A DNA stretch of 32,500 nucleotides, from assembly GCF_009827315.1 (NCBI RefSeq), contig NZ_WTYF01000003.1, positions 1 through 32,500 on the forward strand, in the 5' to 3' direction. Under the pieces are notes generated by a model. It searched no databases, had not been told where the DNA came from, and was given only the letters and a program-made list of their open reading frames with translations. This DNA is from Qipengyuania gaetbuli (lineage in GTDB: Bacteria; Pseudomonadota; Alphaproteobacteria; Sphingomonadales; Sphingomonadaceae). How positions within the stretch are numbered: the stretch's first letter is position 1; the number at the start of each line of letters is the position of its first letter. Below are positions 24,344 to 32,500 of this stretch, piece by piece. The position numbers and the translations under genes were made by a program.

Positions 24344-24858
24344 GCGGCGAACTCGCCCTTGCGCAACTCGTCGGCGCTGGTCCGCGAAAGGCGCTTGTCG
24401 AGGCGGATCATGCGTTCCGCCAGCGCCTCGGCCTCGTCTTCCTGCGCCATGGTGACGTTGCGGCGGACCGCATCGGCCAGCGCCGCGCGGTCCTCATCGG
24501 CCAGCGCCTTGCGATAGGCGCCGAGGCGCCCGCCCATGGTGCTCATGAGAGTGCCGATTTTCTTGCCCACCGTGGGATCGCCGATGCCCGCTTCACGCAG
24601 CTGGCCTTCCATGTCTTCGACGAACAGTTCGGTCAGCAGGGCGGTGTGGGGTGCGAGGTCCGCATCCTTTTCCATCCGCAGCAGTGCGAGGCTGAGGGCA
24701 AGCGTGACCATGTCGAACCGGCCTTCGACCGTGTCGGCAACGCCGCACATCCGGTACCAGTCGGGATCGCGCGCTTCTTCCACGACGCGGTGCCACAGGG
24801 GGCGCCACTGTTCGCGCGGGTCGGCTTGCGTTCCGAAAAGACGGGATAGGAAGGACAT
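24340..24858 (-). CDS. Ubiquinol-cytochrome c chaperone family protein (CBP3/UQCC1-like)
   Basis: The 172-residue protein matches the bacterial CBP3/UQCC1 family, an assembly helper for the cytochrome bc1 complex. Seen are WYRMCGVADTVEGRFDMVTLALSLALLRM, LTELFVEDMEGQLREAGIGDPTVGKKIGTLMSTMGGRLGAY and an arginine/glutamate-rich C-terminus. The start MSFLSRLFG is the usual N-terminus. It is divergent from the BamE-type gene across 170 bases and is coupled by ATGA to yceD, forming a two-gene operon. Confidence 0.88.
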   Translation of the reverse strand: MSFLSRLFGTQADPREQWRPLWHRVVEEARDPDWYRMCGVADTVEGRFDMVTLALSLALLRMEKDADLAPHTALLTELFVEDMEGQLREAGIGDPTVGKKIGTLMSTMGGRLGAYRKALADEDRAALADAVRRNVTMAQEDEAEALAERMIRLDKRLSRTSADELRKGEFAA

Positions 24859-25028
24859 CTAATGCTTCTTTCTGTTCAATCGTTCAGCGGCAATTCAAGC
24901 CGCCATCCCCACCGCAGCACGACACGCACGTTGCAAGCTACGTCCCAGCGGTTTAGGGCGTGGGCCGCATATAGGATGCGCTGGCGACAAGGCCAAGCGC
25001 GCCGCCAGGATGGAGACACGCTGTTCCC

Positions 25029-25499
25029 ATGAACAGGTCCAAGATTTTCGGTATCGCCGCGGTCCTCGCGGCAGGCCTCGCCACCACCGCCTGCAGTTCG
25101 ATCAACGAATCGCGCGGCTATATCGTCGACAGCATCCTGGTCGGCACGGTCCAGCCGGGCATCGACAACGAGCGCAGCGTGGCCGCCACGCTTGGCCGCC
25201 CGACCTTCACCAGCCAATTCGGCGATCCGACCTGGTATTACGTGTCGAGCACGACGGGCCGTAAGCCCTTCGTGCGCCCGAGCATTCGCGAACACCAGGT
25301 GCTGGCGGTCAAGTTCGATGCGTCCGGCAACGTGATCTCCGCCGACCGCACGGGCCTCGAAAAGGTCGTCTATCTCTCGCCAGATGGCGACGAGACGCCG
25401 ACGCTCGGCCGCGAGCGCGGTTTCCTCGAAGACCTGTTCGGAAATATCGGCACCGTGGGCCAGCCGGGCCTCGGAGGACAGCAGGGTCCGGGAAGCTGA
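25029..25499 (+). CDS. BamE/SmpA-family outer membrane lipoprotein
   Basis: The 156-residue protein has a lipoprotein signal with Cys22 (LATTAC-S) and the SmpA/OmlA fold: GIDNERSVAATLGRPTFTSQFGDPTWYYVS and REHQVLAVKFDASGNVISADRTGLE. BamE helps the BAM complex insert outer-membrane proteins. The glycine-rich C-terminal tail (GNIGTVGQPGLGGQQGPGS) lies outside the domain. The start is at 25029, where MNRSKIFGIAAVLA begins the signal. The hslV promoter lies directly after its stop. Confidence 0.88.
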   Translation: MNRSKIFGIAAVLAAGLATTACSSINESRGYIVDSILVGTVQPGIDNERSVAATLGRPTFTSQFGDPTWYYVSSTTGRKPFVRPSIREHQVLAVKFDASGNVISADRTGLEKVVYLSPDGDETPTLGRERGFLEDLFGNIGTVGQPGLGGQQGPGS

Positions 25500-25502
25500 T
25501 CG

Positions 25503-25530
25503 CTTGACCCTGTTGCGGCGCACCCCATAT
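25503..25530 (+). promoter_or_regulatory. Sigma-32-like heat-shock promoter of hslVU
   Basis: CTTGAC (25503-25508) and CCCCATAT (25523-25530) are separated by 14 bases. This matches the heat-shock consensus CTTGAA, N13-17, CCCCATnT well. It lies just before hslV, a typical RpoH target. Transcription would start about 25536-25538, so the hslV message would have almost no leader. Confidence 0.7.
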
Positions 25531-25538
25531 CGCGCCGC

Positions 25539-26099
25539 ATGGACGATAGAGAAAACCGCCACGGCCTGACCAAGTGGCACGGCACCACCATCATCGGGGT
25601 ACGCAAGGGCGATCGCATCGTCGTTGCCGGGGACGGACAGGTCTCCATGGGCAACACGGTCATGAAGCCCAATGCCCGCAAGGTTCGCCGGATCGGTGAA
25701 GGCGGCAAGGTCGTCGCCGGTTTCGCCGGTGCCACCGCCGATGCCTTCACCCTGTTCGAACGGCTGGAAAAGAAGCTCGAACAGTACAGCGGTCAGCTGC
25801 TGCGCGCCGCGGTCGAGCTGACCAAGGACTGGCGCACCGACAAGTACCTGCGCAATCTCGAAGCGCTGATGATCGTGGCGGACAAGGACAACCTCCTCGT
25901 CCTGACCGGCAATGGCGACGTGCTGGAACCGGAAGGCGGCATCACCGCCATCGGCTCGGGCGGGAATTACGCGCTCGCCGCGGCCAAGGCGATCGCCGAA
26001 TACGAAGACGATCCCGAAGTCATCGCGCGCAAGGCCATGAAGGTCGCCGCCGACATCTGCGTCTTCACCAATGGCAATGTGACCCTCGAAGAGGTCTGA
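25539..26099 (+). CDS. hslV: HslV peptidase subunit of the HslUV protease
   Basis: The 186-residue protein is the N-terminal threonine hydrolase of the HslVU (ClpYQ) protease. After a 15-residue propeptide ([15 protein letters not shown]) the mature enzyme starts at Thr16 ([19 protein letters not shown]), the nucleophile. [15 protein letters not shown] and [17 protein letters not shown] are family landmarks. No Shine-Dalgarno precedes the ATG, and a sigma-32 promoter puts the transcript start within a few bases, so translation may be leaderless. hslU follows after 8 bases. Confidence 0.95.
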   Translation: MDDRENRHGLTKWHGTTIIGVRKGDRIVVAGDGQVSMGNTVMKPNARKVRRIGEGGKVVAGFAGATADAFTLFERLEKKLEQYSGQLLRAAVELTKDWRTDKYLRNLEALMIVADKDNLLVLTGNGDVLEPEGGITAIGSGGNYALAAAKAIAEYEDDPEVIARKAMKVAADICVFTNGNVTLEEV

Positions 26100-26107
26100 G
26101 CACTTAC

Positions 26108-27406
26108 ATGGACAATCTGACACCCAAGGCGATCGTCGCCGCGCTCGACGAGCATATCATCGGGCAGAAGGACGCCAAGCGCGCCGTTGCCGTGGCGCTG
26201 CGCAACCGCTGGCGCCGCCAGCGCCTTGCCGCGGACCTGCGCGACGAGGTGACGCCCAAGAACATCCTCATGATCGGCCCCACGGGCTGCGGCAAGACCG
26301 AGATCAGCCGCCGCCTCGCCAAGCTGGCCGAGGCACCGTTCGTGAAGGTCGAAGCGACCAAGTTCACCGAGGTCGGCTATGTCGGCCGCGACGTCGAACA
26401 GATCGCCCGCGACCTCGTCGAAGAGGCCATCCGGCTGGAAAAGGAACGCCGCCGCGAAGCCGTGCGCGAAGCGGCCAGCCAGGCGGCGATGGACCGCCTG
26501 CTCAACGCGCTCGTCGGCGAGAATGCCAGCGAGGCGACGCGCGAGGCTTTCCGCGAACGCATCGTCCAGAACGCGATGAACGAGACCGAGGTCGAGATCG
26601 ACGTCAAGGACCAGCCGGCCAGCAACATGGAAATTCCCGGCATGCCCGGCAATGTCGGCATGATCGACCTGTCCGACATGCTCGGCAAGGCGATGGGCCG
26701 CACGCCGACCAAGCGGCGCAAGCTCAAGGTCCCCGATGCGTGGGACAAGCTGGTCGAGGAAGAGGCCGAGAAGCGCATGGACCAGGACGACGTGCACCGC
26801 GTCGCGCTGGAGAATGCGGAAACCAATGGTATCGTCTTCCTCGACGAGATCGACAAGATTGCCGTTTCCGACGTGCGCGGCGGTTCGGTCAGCCGCGAAG
26901 GCGTGCAGCGCGACTTGCTGCCGCTGATCGAGGGCACGACGGTGGCCACCAAGTACGGCCCGATGAAAACCGACCATGTGCTTTTCATCGCTTCGGGCGC
27001 GTTCCACGTCGCCAAGCCGTCGGACATGCTGCCCGAACTCCAGGGTCGCCTGCCGATCCGCGTCGAACTGCGCGCGCTGACGGAAGAAGACTTCGTGCGC
27101 ATCCTCACCGAGACGCGCGCCAACCTCGTCGAACAGTACCGCGCCCTGATCGGGACCGAAGAGGTCACGCTCGAAATCACCGACGATGCCATTGCCGAAG
27201 TCGCCAAGATCGCGGCGCGGGTGAACGAAAGCGTCGAGAATATCGGTGCGCGGCGCCTGCAGACTGTGATGGAACGCCTGCTGGAAGACATCAGCTTCGA
27301 GGCGGAAGAGCACAAGGGCGAGACGGTGACCGTGGATGCCGCCTATGTCCGCGAACGGCTCGACGACCTTGCGGGCGACGCCGATCTGAGCAAGTACATC
27401 CTCTGA
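26108..27406 (+). CDS. hslU: HslU ATPase subunit of the HslUV protease
   Basis: The 432-residue AAA+ unfoldase feeds proteins to HslV. It begins with the family's [34 protein letters not shown]. Walker A is GPTGCGKTE, Walker B is [10 protein letters not shown], and the sensor-2 region is [25 protein letters not shown]. The C-terminal DADLSKYIL docks into HslV and is intact. The helical I domain is about 110-240. It is co-transcribed with hslV, and its stop overlaps the next start (TGATG). Confidence 0.96.
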   Translation: MDNLTPKAIVAALDEHIIGQKDAKRAVAVALRNRWRRQRLAADLRDEVTPKNILMIGPTGCGKTEISRRLAKLAEAPFVKVEATKFTEVGYVGRDVEQIARDLVEEAIRLEKERRREAVREAASQAAMDRLLNALVGENASEATREAFRERIVQNAMNETEVEIDVKDQPASNMEIPGMPGNVGMIDLSDMLGKAMGRTPTKRRKLKVPDAWDKLVEEEAEKRMDQDDVHRVALENAETNGIVFLDEIDKIAVSDVRGGSVSREGVQRDLLPLIEGTTVATKYGPMKTDHVLFIASGAFHVAKPSDMLPELQGRLPIRVELRALTEEDFVRILTETRANLVEQYRALIGTEEVTLEITDDAIAEVAKIAARVNESVENIGARRLQTVMERLLEDISFEAEEHKGETVTVDAAYVRERLDDLAGDADLSKYIL

Positions 27407-27813
27407 TGCCCGAAACCATCTTCCAGACCCAGGCAATGATCGCGGCCATGGCGCCGCGGCTCGACACACAGCTCTGGAGGTTCGTGACGGTCACGCCCGA
27501 CAAGGCGCCCGAATTGCTGGGCGCCGCCATCGGCACTTTCCGCGAGGACGAGGGCGTGACCGCCATCGTTCCGGCAGAACTGGCGGATGAGGCGGGACTG
27601 GACGGCCCCGACTTCGCGCGCATCACGCTGATGGTGCATTCCGACCTCGAAGGCGTGGGGCTTACTGCGGCTGTTGCCACCGCGCTCGCCGATGCGGGCA
27701 TTGCCTGCAACATGGTCGCAGCCTTCCATCACGACCACGCTTTCGTGCCCGCCGCGCACAGCAAGCGGGCGATGACAGTCCTCAAGATCCTACAGGACAG
27801 CGCCGACCTCTAG
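27406..27813 (+). CDS. ACT-domain protein, third gene of the hslVU operon
   Basis: The 135-residue protein contains a predicted ACT-like fold in two halves (RFVTVTPDKAPELLGAAIGTF and ITLMVHSDLEGVGLTAAVATALADAGIACNMVAAFHHDHAFVP). ACT domains bind amino acids as regulators; this type is uncharacterised (similar to DUF2241-type proteins). It starts at 27406, overlapping the hslU stop by one base. The open frame from 26740 runs through hslU out of frame. Co-expression with hslVU suggests no specific role. Confidence 0.75.
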   Translation: MPETIFQTQAMIAAMAPRLDTQLWRFVTVTPDKAPELLGAAIGTFREDEGVTAIVPAELADEAGLDGPDFARITLMVHSDLEGVGLTAAVATALADAGIACNMVAAFHHDHAFVPAAHSKRAMTVLKILQDSADL

Positions 27814-27820
27814 GCGGACT

Positions 27821-28597
27821 TCACAATCCCAGCAGCGCGTCCAGTCGCTCCTGCAATTCGGTCAGGATGGCTTCGCGCTCGTCGTAGCCCATCAGTACGT
27901 GGTTCCTGCGCCCCATGTTGTCGAACAGCTCGTTGAGGAATTGCTGGTTTGAGCGCATGCGGGCAACATCGCATTGCGGGGTCCACTTGGTCTCTTCGTC
28001 GCTCATGAATCCGAAATCGGGACTTGTATCCTCTTCCCTCGGAACCAGCGTGATCCGGATCGCTTCTGGGTGGCGGCTGTAGAGGCGGAACAGCTCGTTC
28101 GTCCTCTCCTCGTGATTGCCGCGCTGTCGGTCGCGGAAGATGATGTAGCTGCGCAGCTGGCTTTTGATCGTCTCGTCTTGCACGCGGTCGAACCGCCCGG
28201 TGGCCAGCATCTCCTCGAGGATCGGCAACTGATCGGCTTCCCGGCGATAGACGTGGGAGCCGGCTACGGCCCTGCATTCCGCTTCGGTAAGCGGGCGCGA
28301 CTCGGCCTGCGAGAAGATGACGGACCTGGCCTGCGCCATGGTGTCTGCATTCGCCTGGAGGTATTCCCTCTCCTCGCGCACCGCGCCGAGCAACGTGGCA
28401 GTCTCGTCCTGGAGCCGCGCCAAGATGGCTTCCTCGTCCTTGCGGTCCTGCCGCTCCTCGTTCCAGTTCGCAGCCTGCAGGCCGAGAAAAACGCCGAGCA
28501 CGACGATCACGAATTCGGCGCCGAGCGCGAACCAGTTCTGTTCGCGCAAATGTGCCGCGATCCTGCCAAGGAATACCGGTACTTTCCTCTCGCCCAT
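27821..28597 (-). CDS. Hypothetical single-pass membrane protein
   Basis: The 258-residue protein starts MGERKVPVFLGRIAAHLREQNWF and has one membrane helix (ALGAEFVIVVLGVFLGLQAANW, about 25-46) followed by a long helical, Glu/Arg-rich part. The N-terminal LREQNWFALGAEFVIVVLGVFLGLQAANWNEER appears conserved in hypothetical proteins of related bacteria, judging from memory. No catalytic motif is seen. It converges with the hslVU operon across 7 bases and follows SulP on the same strand. Confidence 0.7.
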   Translation of the reverse strand: MGERKVPVFLGRIAAHLREQNWFALGAEFVIVVLGVFLGLQAANWNEERQDRKDEEAILARLQDETATLLGAVREEREYLQANADTMAQARSVIFSQAESRPLTEAECRAVAGSHVYRREADQLPILEEMLATGRFDRVQDETIKSQLRSYIIFRDRQRGNHEERTNELFRLYSRHPEAIRITLVPREEDTSPDFGFMSDEETKWTPQCDVARMRSNQQFLNELFDNMGRRNHVLMGYDEREAILTELQERLDALLGL

Positions 28598-28645
28598 GGG
28601 CGGGAGTATGAGGCACCGGCCAGCAGGTGCAAGGGCAAATTCCCC

Positions 28646-30139
28646 CTAGGGGTGGGGTGCCAGGCCGATCTCCACCCCCGTCTTGTCGGTCAGCGCGAAC
28701 TTGTCGACCAGGTCGGCGCTTGCACGATTGAGGCCGACGACCTGCACACTACGACCATTGCGGCGCATGCGTTCGACCACCTTGTCGAGCGCGCCCACGG
28801 CCGAGATGTCCCAGAAGTGCGCCTTGCTGACATCGATGATCACATGGTCTGCCGGATCGGGCATCTGGCTCTCGGGGCCTAGCGCGGCTTCGAAGCGCTC
28901 GACGCTGGCATAGAAGATCTGGCCCTTGGCCCAATAGGTCGCAGTGTCTCCCTCGCGGGTGCGAACGACATCGAACATAGTCATCACCTTGTGTGTGAAG
29001 AACACGCCCGACAGGACGACGCCGGCCAGCACGCCGAGCGCGAGGTTGTGCGTCGCGACCACGACCACGACAGTCGTGACCATCACCACGCTCGACTGCC
29101 ACGGGTGCTTGCCGATGTTGGGGATCGAGTTCCACGAGAAGGTGCCGATCGACACCATGATCATGATCGCCACCAGCGCGGGCATCGGAACCTGCCCGAC
29201 AAGGTCGCCCAGCACGGCCAGCAGGACCAGTAGCGCAAAGCCGGCGGTAAAGGTCGACAGGCGCGTGCGGCCGCCGCTGGTCACGTTGATGACCGACTGG
29301 CCGATCATCGCGCAGCCGCCCATCCCGCCGAACATGGCGGCCACGATATTGGCGACGCCTTGCCCCGCGCTTTCGCGGCGCTTGTCCGATCCCGTGTGCG
29401 TCATGTCGTCGACGATCTGCGCAGTCAGCAGCGATTCGAGCAGGCCGACCGCGGCCATGGTCGCCGAATAGGGGGCAATGATGGCCAGCGTTTCCCACGT
29501 CAGGGGCACGTCGGGCAGCATGAAGTACGGCAGGCCTTCGGGCAGTTCGCCCATGTCGGCGACCGTGTTGACCGGCGCGTCGATATAGATGCTAAGCGCG
29601 GTGAGCACGATGATCGCCACCAGCGGGCTCGGCACGGTGGTGGTCAGCTTGGGGAAGAGATAGATGATCGCCAGCGCGGCGGCGACCATGGCATAGGTTT
29701 CCCAGCCCATGTTGGTCAGCTGCGGCAGCTGCGCCATGAAGATCAGGATCGCGAGCGCGTTGACGAAGCCGGTGATGACCGAGCGCGAGACGAACTGCAT
29801 CAGCAGGTCGAGGCGGAGCAGGGCGGCAATGCCCTGGAACACGCCCATCAAAATGGTCGCGGCGAAGAGATATTCGACCCCGTGGTCCCGCACCAGCGGC
29901 ACGACGACGACCGCCACGGCGGCCGTCGCGGCGCTGATCATGCCGGGCCGCCCGCCGGTAAAGGCGATGACCATGGCGATCGCGACCGAGGCATAGAGGC
30001 CTACGCGCGGATCGACGCCCGCGATGATCGAGAATCCGATCGCTTCCGGGATGAGGGCCAGCGCGACGACGATGCCTGCAAGCACGTCGGCGCGGATGTT
30101 GGAGAGCCAGTCGCGGCGAAGCGCGCTGAGGTCGAGCAT
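28646..30139 (-). CDS. SulP-family anion transporter with STAS domain
   Basis: The 497-residue protein has the SulP layout: [46 protein letters not shown], about ten to twelve hydrophobic segments, then a C-terminal STAS domain ([27 protein letters not shown]). SulP proteins carry sulfate, bicarbonate or other anions, often with sodium or protons; the substrate is unknown. The ATG at 30139 is preferred to GTG at 30175 because [14 protein letters not shown] is the family start. A palindrome lies about 74-88 bases upstream (30213-30227). Confidence 0.88.
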   Translation of the reverse strand: MLDLSALRRDWLSNIRADVLAGIVVALALIPEAIGFSIIAGVDPRVGLYASVAIAMVIAFTGGRPGMISAATAAVAVVVVPLVRDHGVEYLFAATILMGVFQGIAALLRLDLLMQFVSRSVITGFVNALAILIFMAQLPQLTNMGWETYAMVAAALAIIYLFPKLTTTVPSPLVAIIVLTALSIYIDAPVNTVADMGELPEGLPYFMLPDVPLTWETLAIIAPYSATMAAVGLLESLLTAQIVDDMTHTGSDKRRESAGQGVANIVAAMFGGMGGCAMIGQSVINVTSGGRTRLSTFTAGFALLVLLAVLGDLVGQVPMPALVAIMIMVSIGTFSWNSIPNIGKHPWQSSVVMVTTVVVVVATHNLALGVLAGVVLSGVFFTHKVMTMFDVVRTREGDTATYWAKGQIFYASVERFEAALGPESQMPDPADHVIIDVSKAHFWDISAVGALDKVVERMRRNGRSVQVVGLNRASADLVDKFALTDKTGVEIGLAPHP

Positions 30140-30212
30140 GACGAATATCCGTTCGTGAAAGGATTGGGCGCACACGGGCGCGCGCGAAGAATGTTGCTCG
30201 CCCGTTTAAGGA

Positions 30213-30227
30213 TGTTGCAGTGCAACA
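30213..30227. promoter_or_regulatory. Perfect palindrome upstream of the SulP gene
   Basis: TGTTGCA-G-TGCAACA is a perfect 7-base inverted repeat with a single centre base. It lies between the ABC exporter stop and the SulP start, 74 bases before the SulP ATG. It could be an operator; I cannot assign a regulator. No clear promoter overlaps it. Confidence 0.4.
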
Positions 30228-30250
30228 CAACCCCGCGGGGGGCAGAATTC

Positions 30251-32071
30251 CTATTCCGCCGCCTCGCTCTCGGCTTCGCTTTCGGCCTGCTGGCGCGCCC
30301 ACATCTCGGCATAAAGGCCGCCTTGGCGCAGCAGCTGCGCGTGCGTCCCGCTCTCTGCAAGGCGCCCCTGGTCGAGTACCAGGATGCGGTCGGCATCGGC
30401 GATGGTCGAGAGGCGGTGCGCGATGGCGAGCGTGGTGCGATCCTCGCTCACACGGTGCAGCGTGCGCAGGATGTCCTGCTCGGTTCGGCTGTCGAGCGCG
30501 CTCGTCGCCTCGTCGAGCAGCAGGATCGGCGGGTTCTTCACCAGCGTGCGCGCAATGGCGACGCGCTGCTTCTCGCCGCCCGAAAGCTTCAGGCCGCGTT
30601 CGCCCACTTCGGTGTCGAAGCCCTGCGGCAGGCGTTCGATGAAAGGCAGGATGGCCGATGCCTGCGCCGCGGCGTTGACTTCTTCCTCGGTGGCGCCCTC
30701 GCGCCCGTAGGCGATGTTGTACCCGATCGACTCGTTGAACAGCACGCTGTCCTGCGGGACGATACCGATCTGGGCGCGCAGGCTCTTCTGGGTGACCTGC
30801 GCAATATCCTGCCCGTCGATCAGGATGCGCCCCGACTGCGGGTCGTAGAAGCGGAACAGCAGGCGCGCGATAGTGCTCTTGCCTGCGCCGGAGGGACCGA
30901 CGATGGCGACATGGTTGCCCGCCGGCACTTCGAAGCTGAGGCCCTTGAGGATCGTGCGATCCTGCTCGTAGCCGAAGACGACATCCTCGAAGGAGATGGT
31001 CGGGCGCTTCACCACAAGGGCAGGGGCGCTGGGTGCATCGCGCACCTCCACGTCGGTATCGATCAGGTCGAACATGGCGGCCATGTCGATGATGCCCTGC
31101 CTGACCGTGCGATAGACCATGCCCAGCATGTCGAGCGGGCGGAAGAGCTGGATGAGATAAGTGTTCACCAGCACGAGGTCGCCCGTGGTCAGCTGGCCCT
31201 TGCTCCAGCCCCAGACCGTAAAGGCCATCGCGCCGCCCATCAGCAGGTTCATGATCATGGCCTGGCTGATGTTGAGGAGGCCCAGCGAGTTTTCGGACCT
31301 GATGGCAGCCTCGGCCCAGGCATGGGTCGCCTCGCCGTAACGGGCACGCTCGCGCTCCTCGGCGGAGAAGTATTTGACCGTCTCGTAATTGAGCAGGCTG
31401 TCGACCGACCGCGACAGTGCCGTTCCGTCGAGTTCGTTCATCCGGCGCCGCAGCTCGTTGCGCCATTCGGTGATCTTGCGGGTGACGACGATATAGGCGG
31501 CCACGGTCACGCCGGTCGCGGCCACCAGTTCCCAGCCGAAGTTGATGTAGAAGATGACACCGACCGCCAGCAGTTCGATCGCGGTCGGCGCGATGTTGAA
31601 GAGCAGGAAGTAGAGCATGACGTCGATGCTCTTGGTGCCGCGCTCGATGGTCTTGGTGATCTCGCCGGTCCGGCGCGAGAGGTGGAAGCGGAGCGACAGC
31701 TGGTGCAGCCGCGCAAAGACGTCCTCGGCCAGCTGGCGCGTCGCGTCCTGCCCGACGCGCTCGAAAGTGATGTTGCGCAGATTGTCGAATGCCACGCCGG
31801 CAAAGCGGCCGGCGGCATAGGCAATGACGAAGGCGAGGGCGACCATTGCCGCCTCGTTCGCCGGCGTGGTCATGGAATCGACTGCGCGCTTGTAGGCAAA
31901 GGGCAGGGCGAGCGTCGTCGCCTTGGCCGCTAGCACGAATACCATCGCGCCGATGATGCGCCGCTTCAGGCGCGGATTATCCTTCGGCCAGAGATAGGGA
32001 AGGAAACGCCGCAGCGTCGCCCAGCTTTCGGCGTCGGCGGTCTCGTCCTGCGGTTTCGTCTCGGGCGGCAT
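30251..32071 (-). CDS. Atm1/HMT-type ABC exporter, half-transporter
   Basis: The 606-residue protein fuses six membrane helices (about residues 40-320) to an ATPase domain. The ATPase has GPSGAGKST (Walker A), LSGGEKQRVAIA (signature), ILLLDEATSALD (Walker B) and the switch His in LAIAHRLSTI. The membrane part, RLKRRIIGAMVFVLAAKATTLALPFAYKRAVDSM, and FYINFGWELVAATGVTVAAYIVVTRKITEWRNELRR match Atm1/ABCB7-type exporters, which move glutathione-linked sulfur or metal compounds out of the cytoplasm. The C-terminus is Glu/Ala-rich. It is upstream of SulP on the same strand. Confidence 0.92.
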   Translation of the reverse strand: MPPETKPQDETADAESWATLRRFLPYLWPKDNPRLKRRIIGAMVFVLAAKATTLALPFAYKRAVDSMTTPANEAAMVALAFVIAYAAGRFAGVAFDNLRNITFERVGQDATRQLAEDVFARLHQLSLRFHLSRRTGEITKTIERGTKSIDVMLYFLLFNIAPTAIELLAVGVIFYINFGWELVAATGVTVAAYIVVTRKITEWRNELRRRMNELDGTALSRSVDSLLNYETVKYFSAEERERARYGEATHAWAEAAIRSENSLGLLNISQAMIMNLLMGGAMAFTVWGWSKGQLTTGDLVLVNTYLIQLFRPLDMLGMVYRTVRQGIIDMAAMFDLIDTDVEVRDAPSAPALVVKRPTISFEDVVFGYEQDRTILKGLSFEVPAGNHVAIVGPSGAGKSTIARLLFRFYDPQSGRILIDGQDIAQVTQKSLRAQIGIVPQDSVLFNESIGYNIAYGREGATEEEVNAAAQASAILPFIERLPQGFDTEVGERGLKLSGGEKQRVAIARTLVKNPPILLLDEATSALDSRTEQDILRTLHRVSEDRTTLAIAHRLSTIADADRILVLDQGRLAESGTHAQLLRQGGLYAEMWARQQAESEAESEAAE

Positions 32072-32109
32072 GGCGCGCTATGTGGGGCGCGGAGCGCTCG
32101 CGGGCAAGC

Positions 32110-32500
32110 TCAGGTCCCCATGCGGGTGGCGTTGAACCTGCGGTTGAGGATCGAATTGGGCGTCGCATCGCGCGGCAGGTCGAACAGGACGCGCTGGGTC
32201 GAGAAGTCAATCGCCACCCGCTCGAATAATGCAAGGTTGTGCATGCCAAGGATCAGCGCCGGCTTGTCGGTATAGCCCAGCGCCTTGAACGCCGGGCTGT
32301 CGGCAAAGCCGATGGTCGCATTGGTGATGGTCGCGCCGCCGATGATGATCTCCTTGGCGAAGGCGAGGTCGCTGCGCAGCATCTCGCCGTGGACGTCCGA
32401 CGTCACCAGCTCGTTGCGGTCGCCCGCGCGCGAACGCTTCATCATCCTGCGCAGCAGCGCCGGGTTGCCAAAGGAGTACTGAGCGCCGGTATCGAGGATG
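32110..32500 (-). CDS. Retropepsin-like aspartic protease, C-terminal part (cut by window edge)
   Basis: The frame continues past the window end. At the edge the minus strand encodes ILDTGAQYSFGNPALLRRMM, so the D-T-G active-site motif with its hydrophobic flank is present, as in retropepsin-like aspartic proteases. Downstream are ELVTSDVHGE, ITNATIGFADSPAFKALGY and the second-lobe-like PALILGMHNLALFERVAIDF. It ends before the ABC exporter gene with 38 bases between. The N-terminus, and so signal peptide or other domains, cannot be seen. Confidence 0.75.
   Translation of the reverse strand, partial: ILDTGAQYSFGNPALLRRMMKRSRAGDRNELVTSDVHGEMLRSDLAFAKEIIIGGATITNATIGFADSPAFKALGYTDKPALILGMHNLALFERVAIDFSTQRVLFDLPRDATPNSILNRRFNATRMGT

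Noticed and set aside
29360..31933. 857-codon plus-strand frame across the SulP and ABC genes
   Set aside because: It is antisense to two well-recognised genes. The Arg/His/Asp-rich composition is typical of a GC-rich shadow frame.
1..32500. CRISPR array
   Set aside because: No regularly spaced repeats of 23-40 bases are visible, and no cas genes.

Overview
The window reads as a high-GC alphaproteobacterial chromosome, most likely Sphingomonadales and probably the Erythrobacter group. I infer this from the gene families (an EipA/DUF1134 protein, COQ9, a CBP3/UQCC1-type cytochrome bc1 chaperone, DUF177/YceD, hslVU, an Atm1-type ABC exporter) and from the base composition. No rRNA gene is present, so the genus is not proven.

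Positions 1-9816 form an accessory region. It has lower GC, long intergenic stretches and degenerate short repeats. It carries a small membrane protein, a divergent SDF-family symporter, a 1441-residue NACHT/STAND-like ATPase with a C-terminal PD-(D/E)XK nuclease-like domain (probably an anti-phage or anti-plasmid defence protein), an unknown 149-residue protein, and a tightly coupled operon of an AlpA-type regulator, a reverse-transcriptase-like protein with an unusual FSDN catalytic motif, and a small STGPRT-motif protein. Two related palindromes sit at the promoters of the 149-residue gene and of the AlpA-RT operon, which suggests one regulator controls both. The region ends exactly at the 3' end of a tRNA-Ser(GCU) gene (9817-9908, minus strand), a classical integration site. 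No integrase lies inside the window.

From 9908 rightwards the content is ordinary core chromosome. It runs: eipA-like gene with a clear terminator; aromatic/aspartate aminotransferase plus GNAT acetyltransferase; OmpA-family protein with terminator; an M20-like protein that lacks key metal ligands. A minus-strand run of six genes follows (SCO1 copper chaperone, YcgN-like, YgjP-like metallopeptidase, a membrane-anchored coiled-coil protein, ribD, ribE). Divergent from it are an ankyrin protein, COQ9, feoA-feoB and ssb. Next come a minus-strand pair (UQCC1-like chaperone, YceD), a BamE-type lipoprotein, hslV-hslU-ACT protein behind a sigma-32-like promoter, and a final minus-strand set (hypothetical membrane protein, SulP transporter, Atm1-like ABC exporter, truncated aspartic protease).

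The candidates for undescribed biology are the AlpA-RT-STGPRT operon with its shared operator, and the NTPase with a C-terminal nuclease. Both sit beside the tRNA-Ser boundary.
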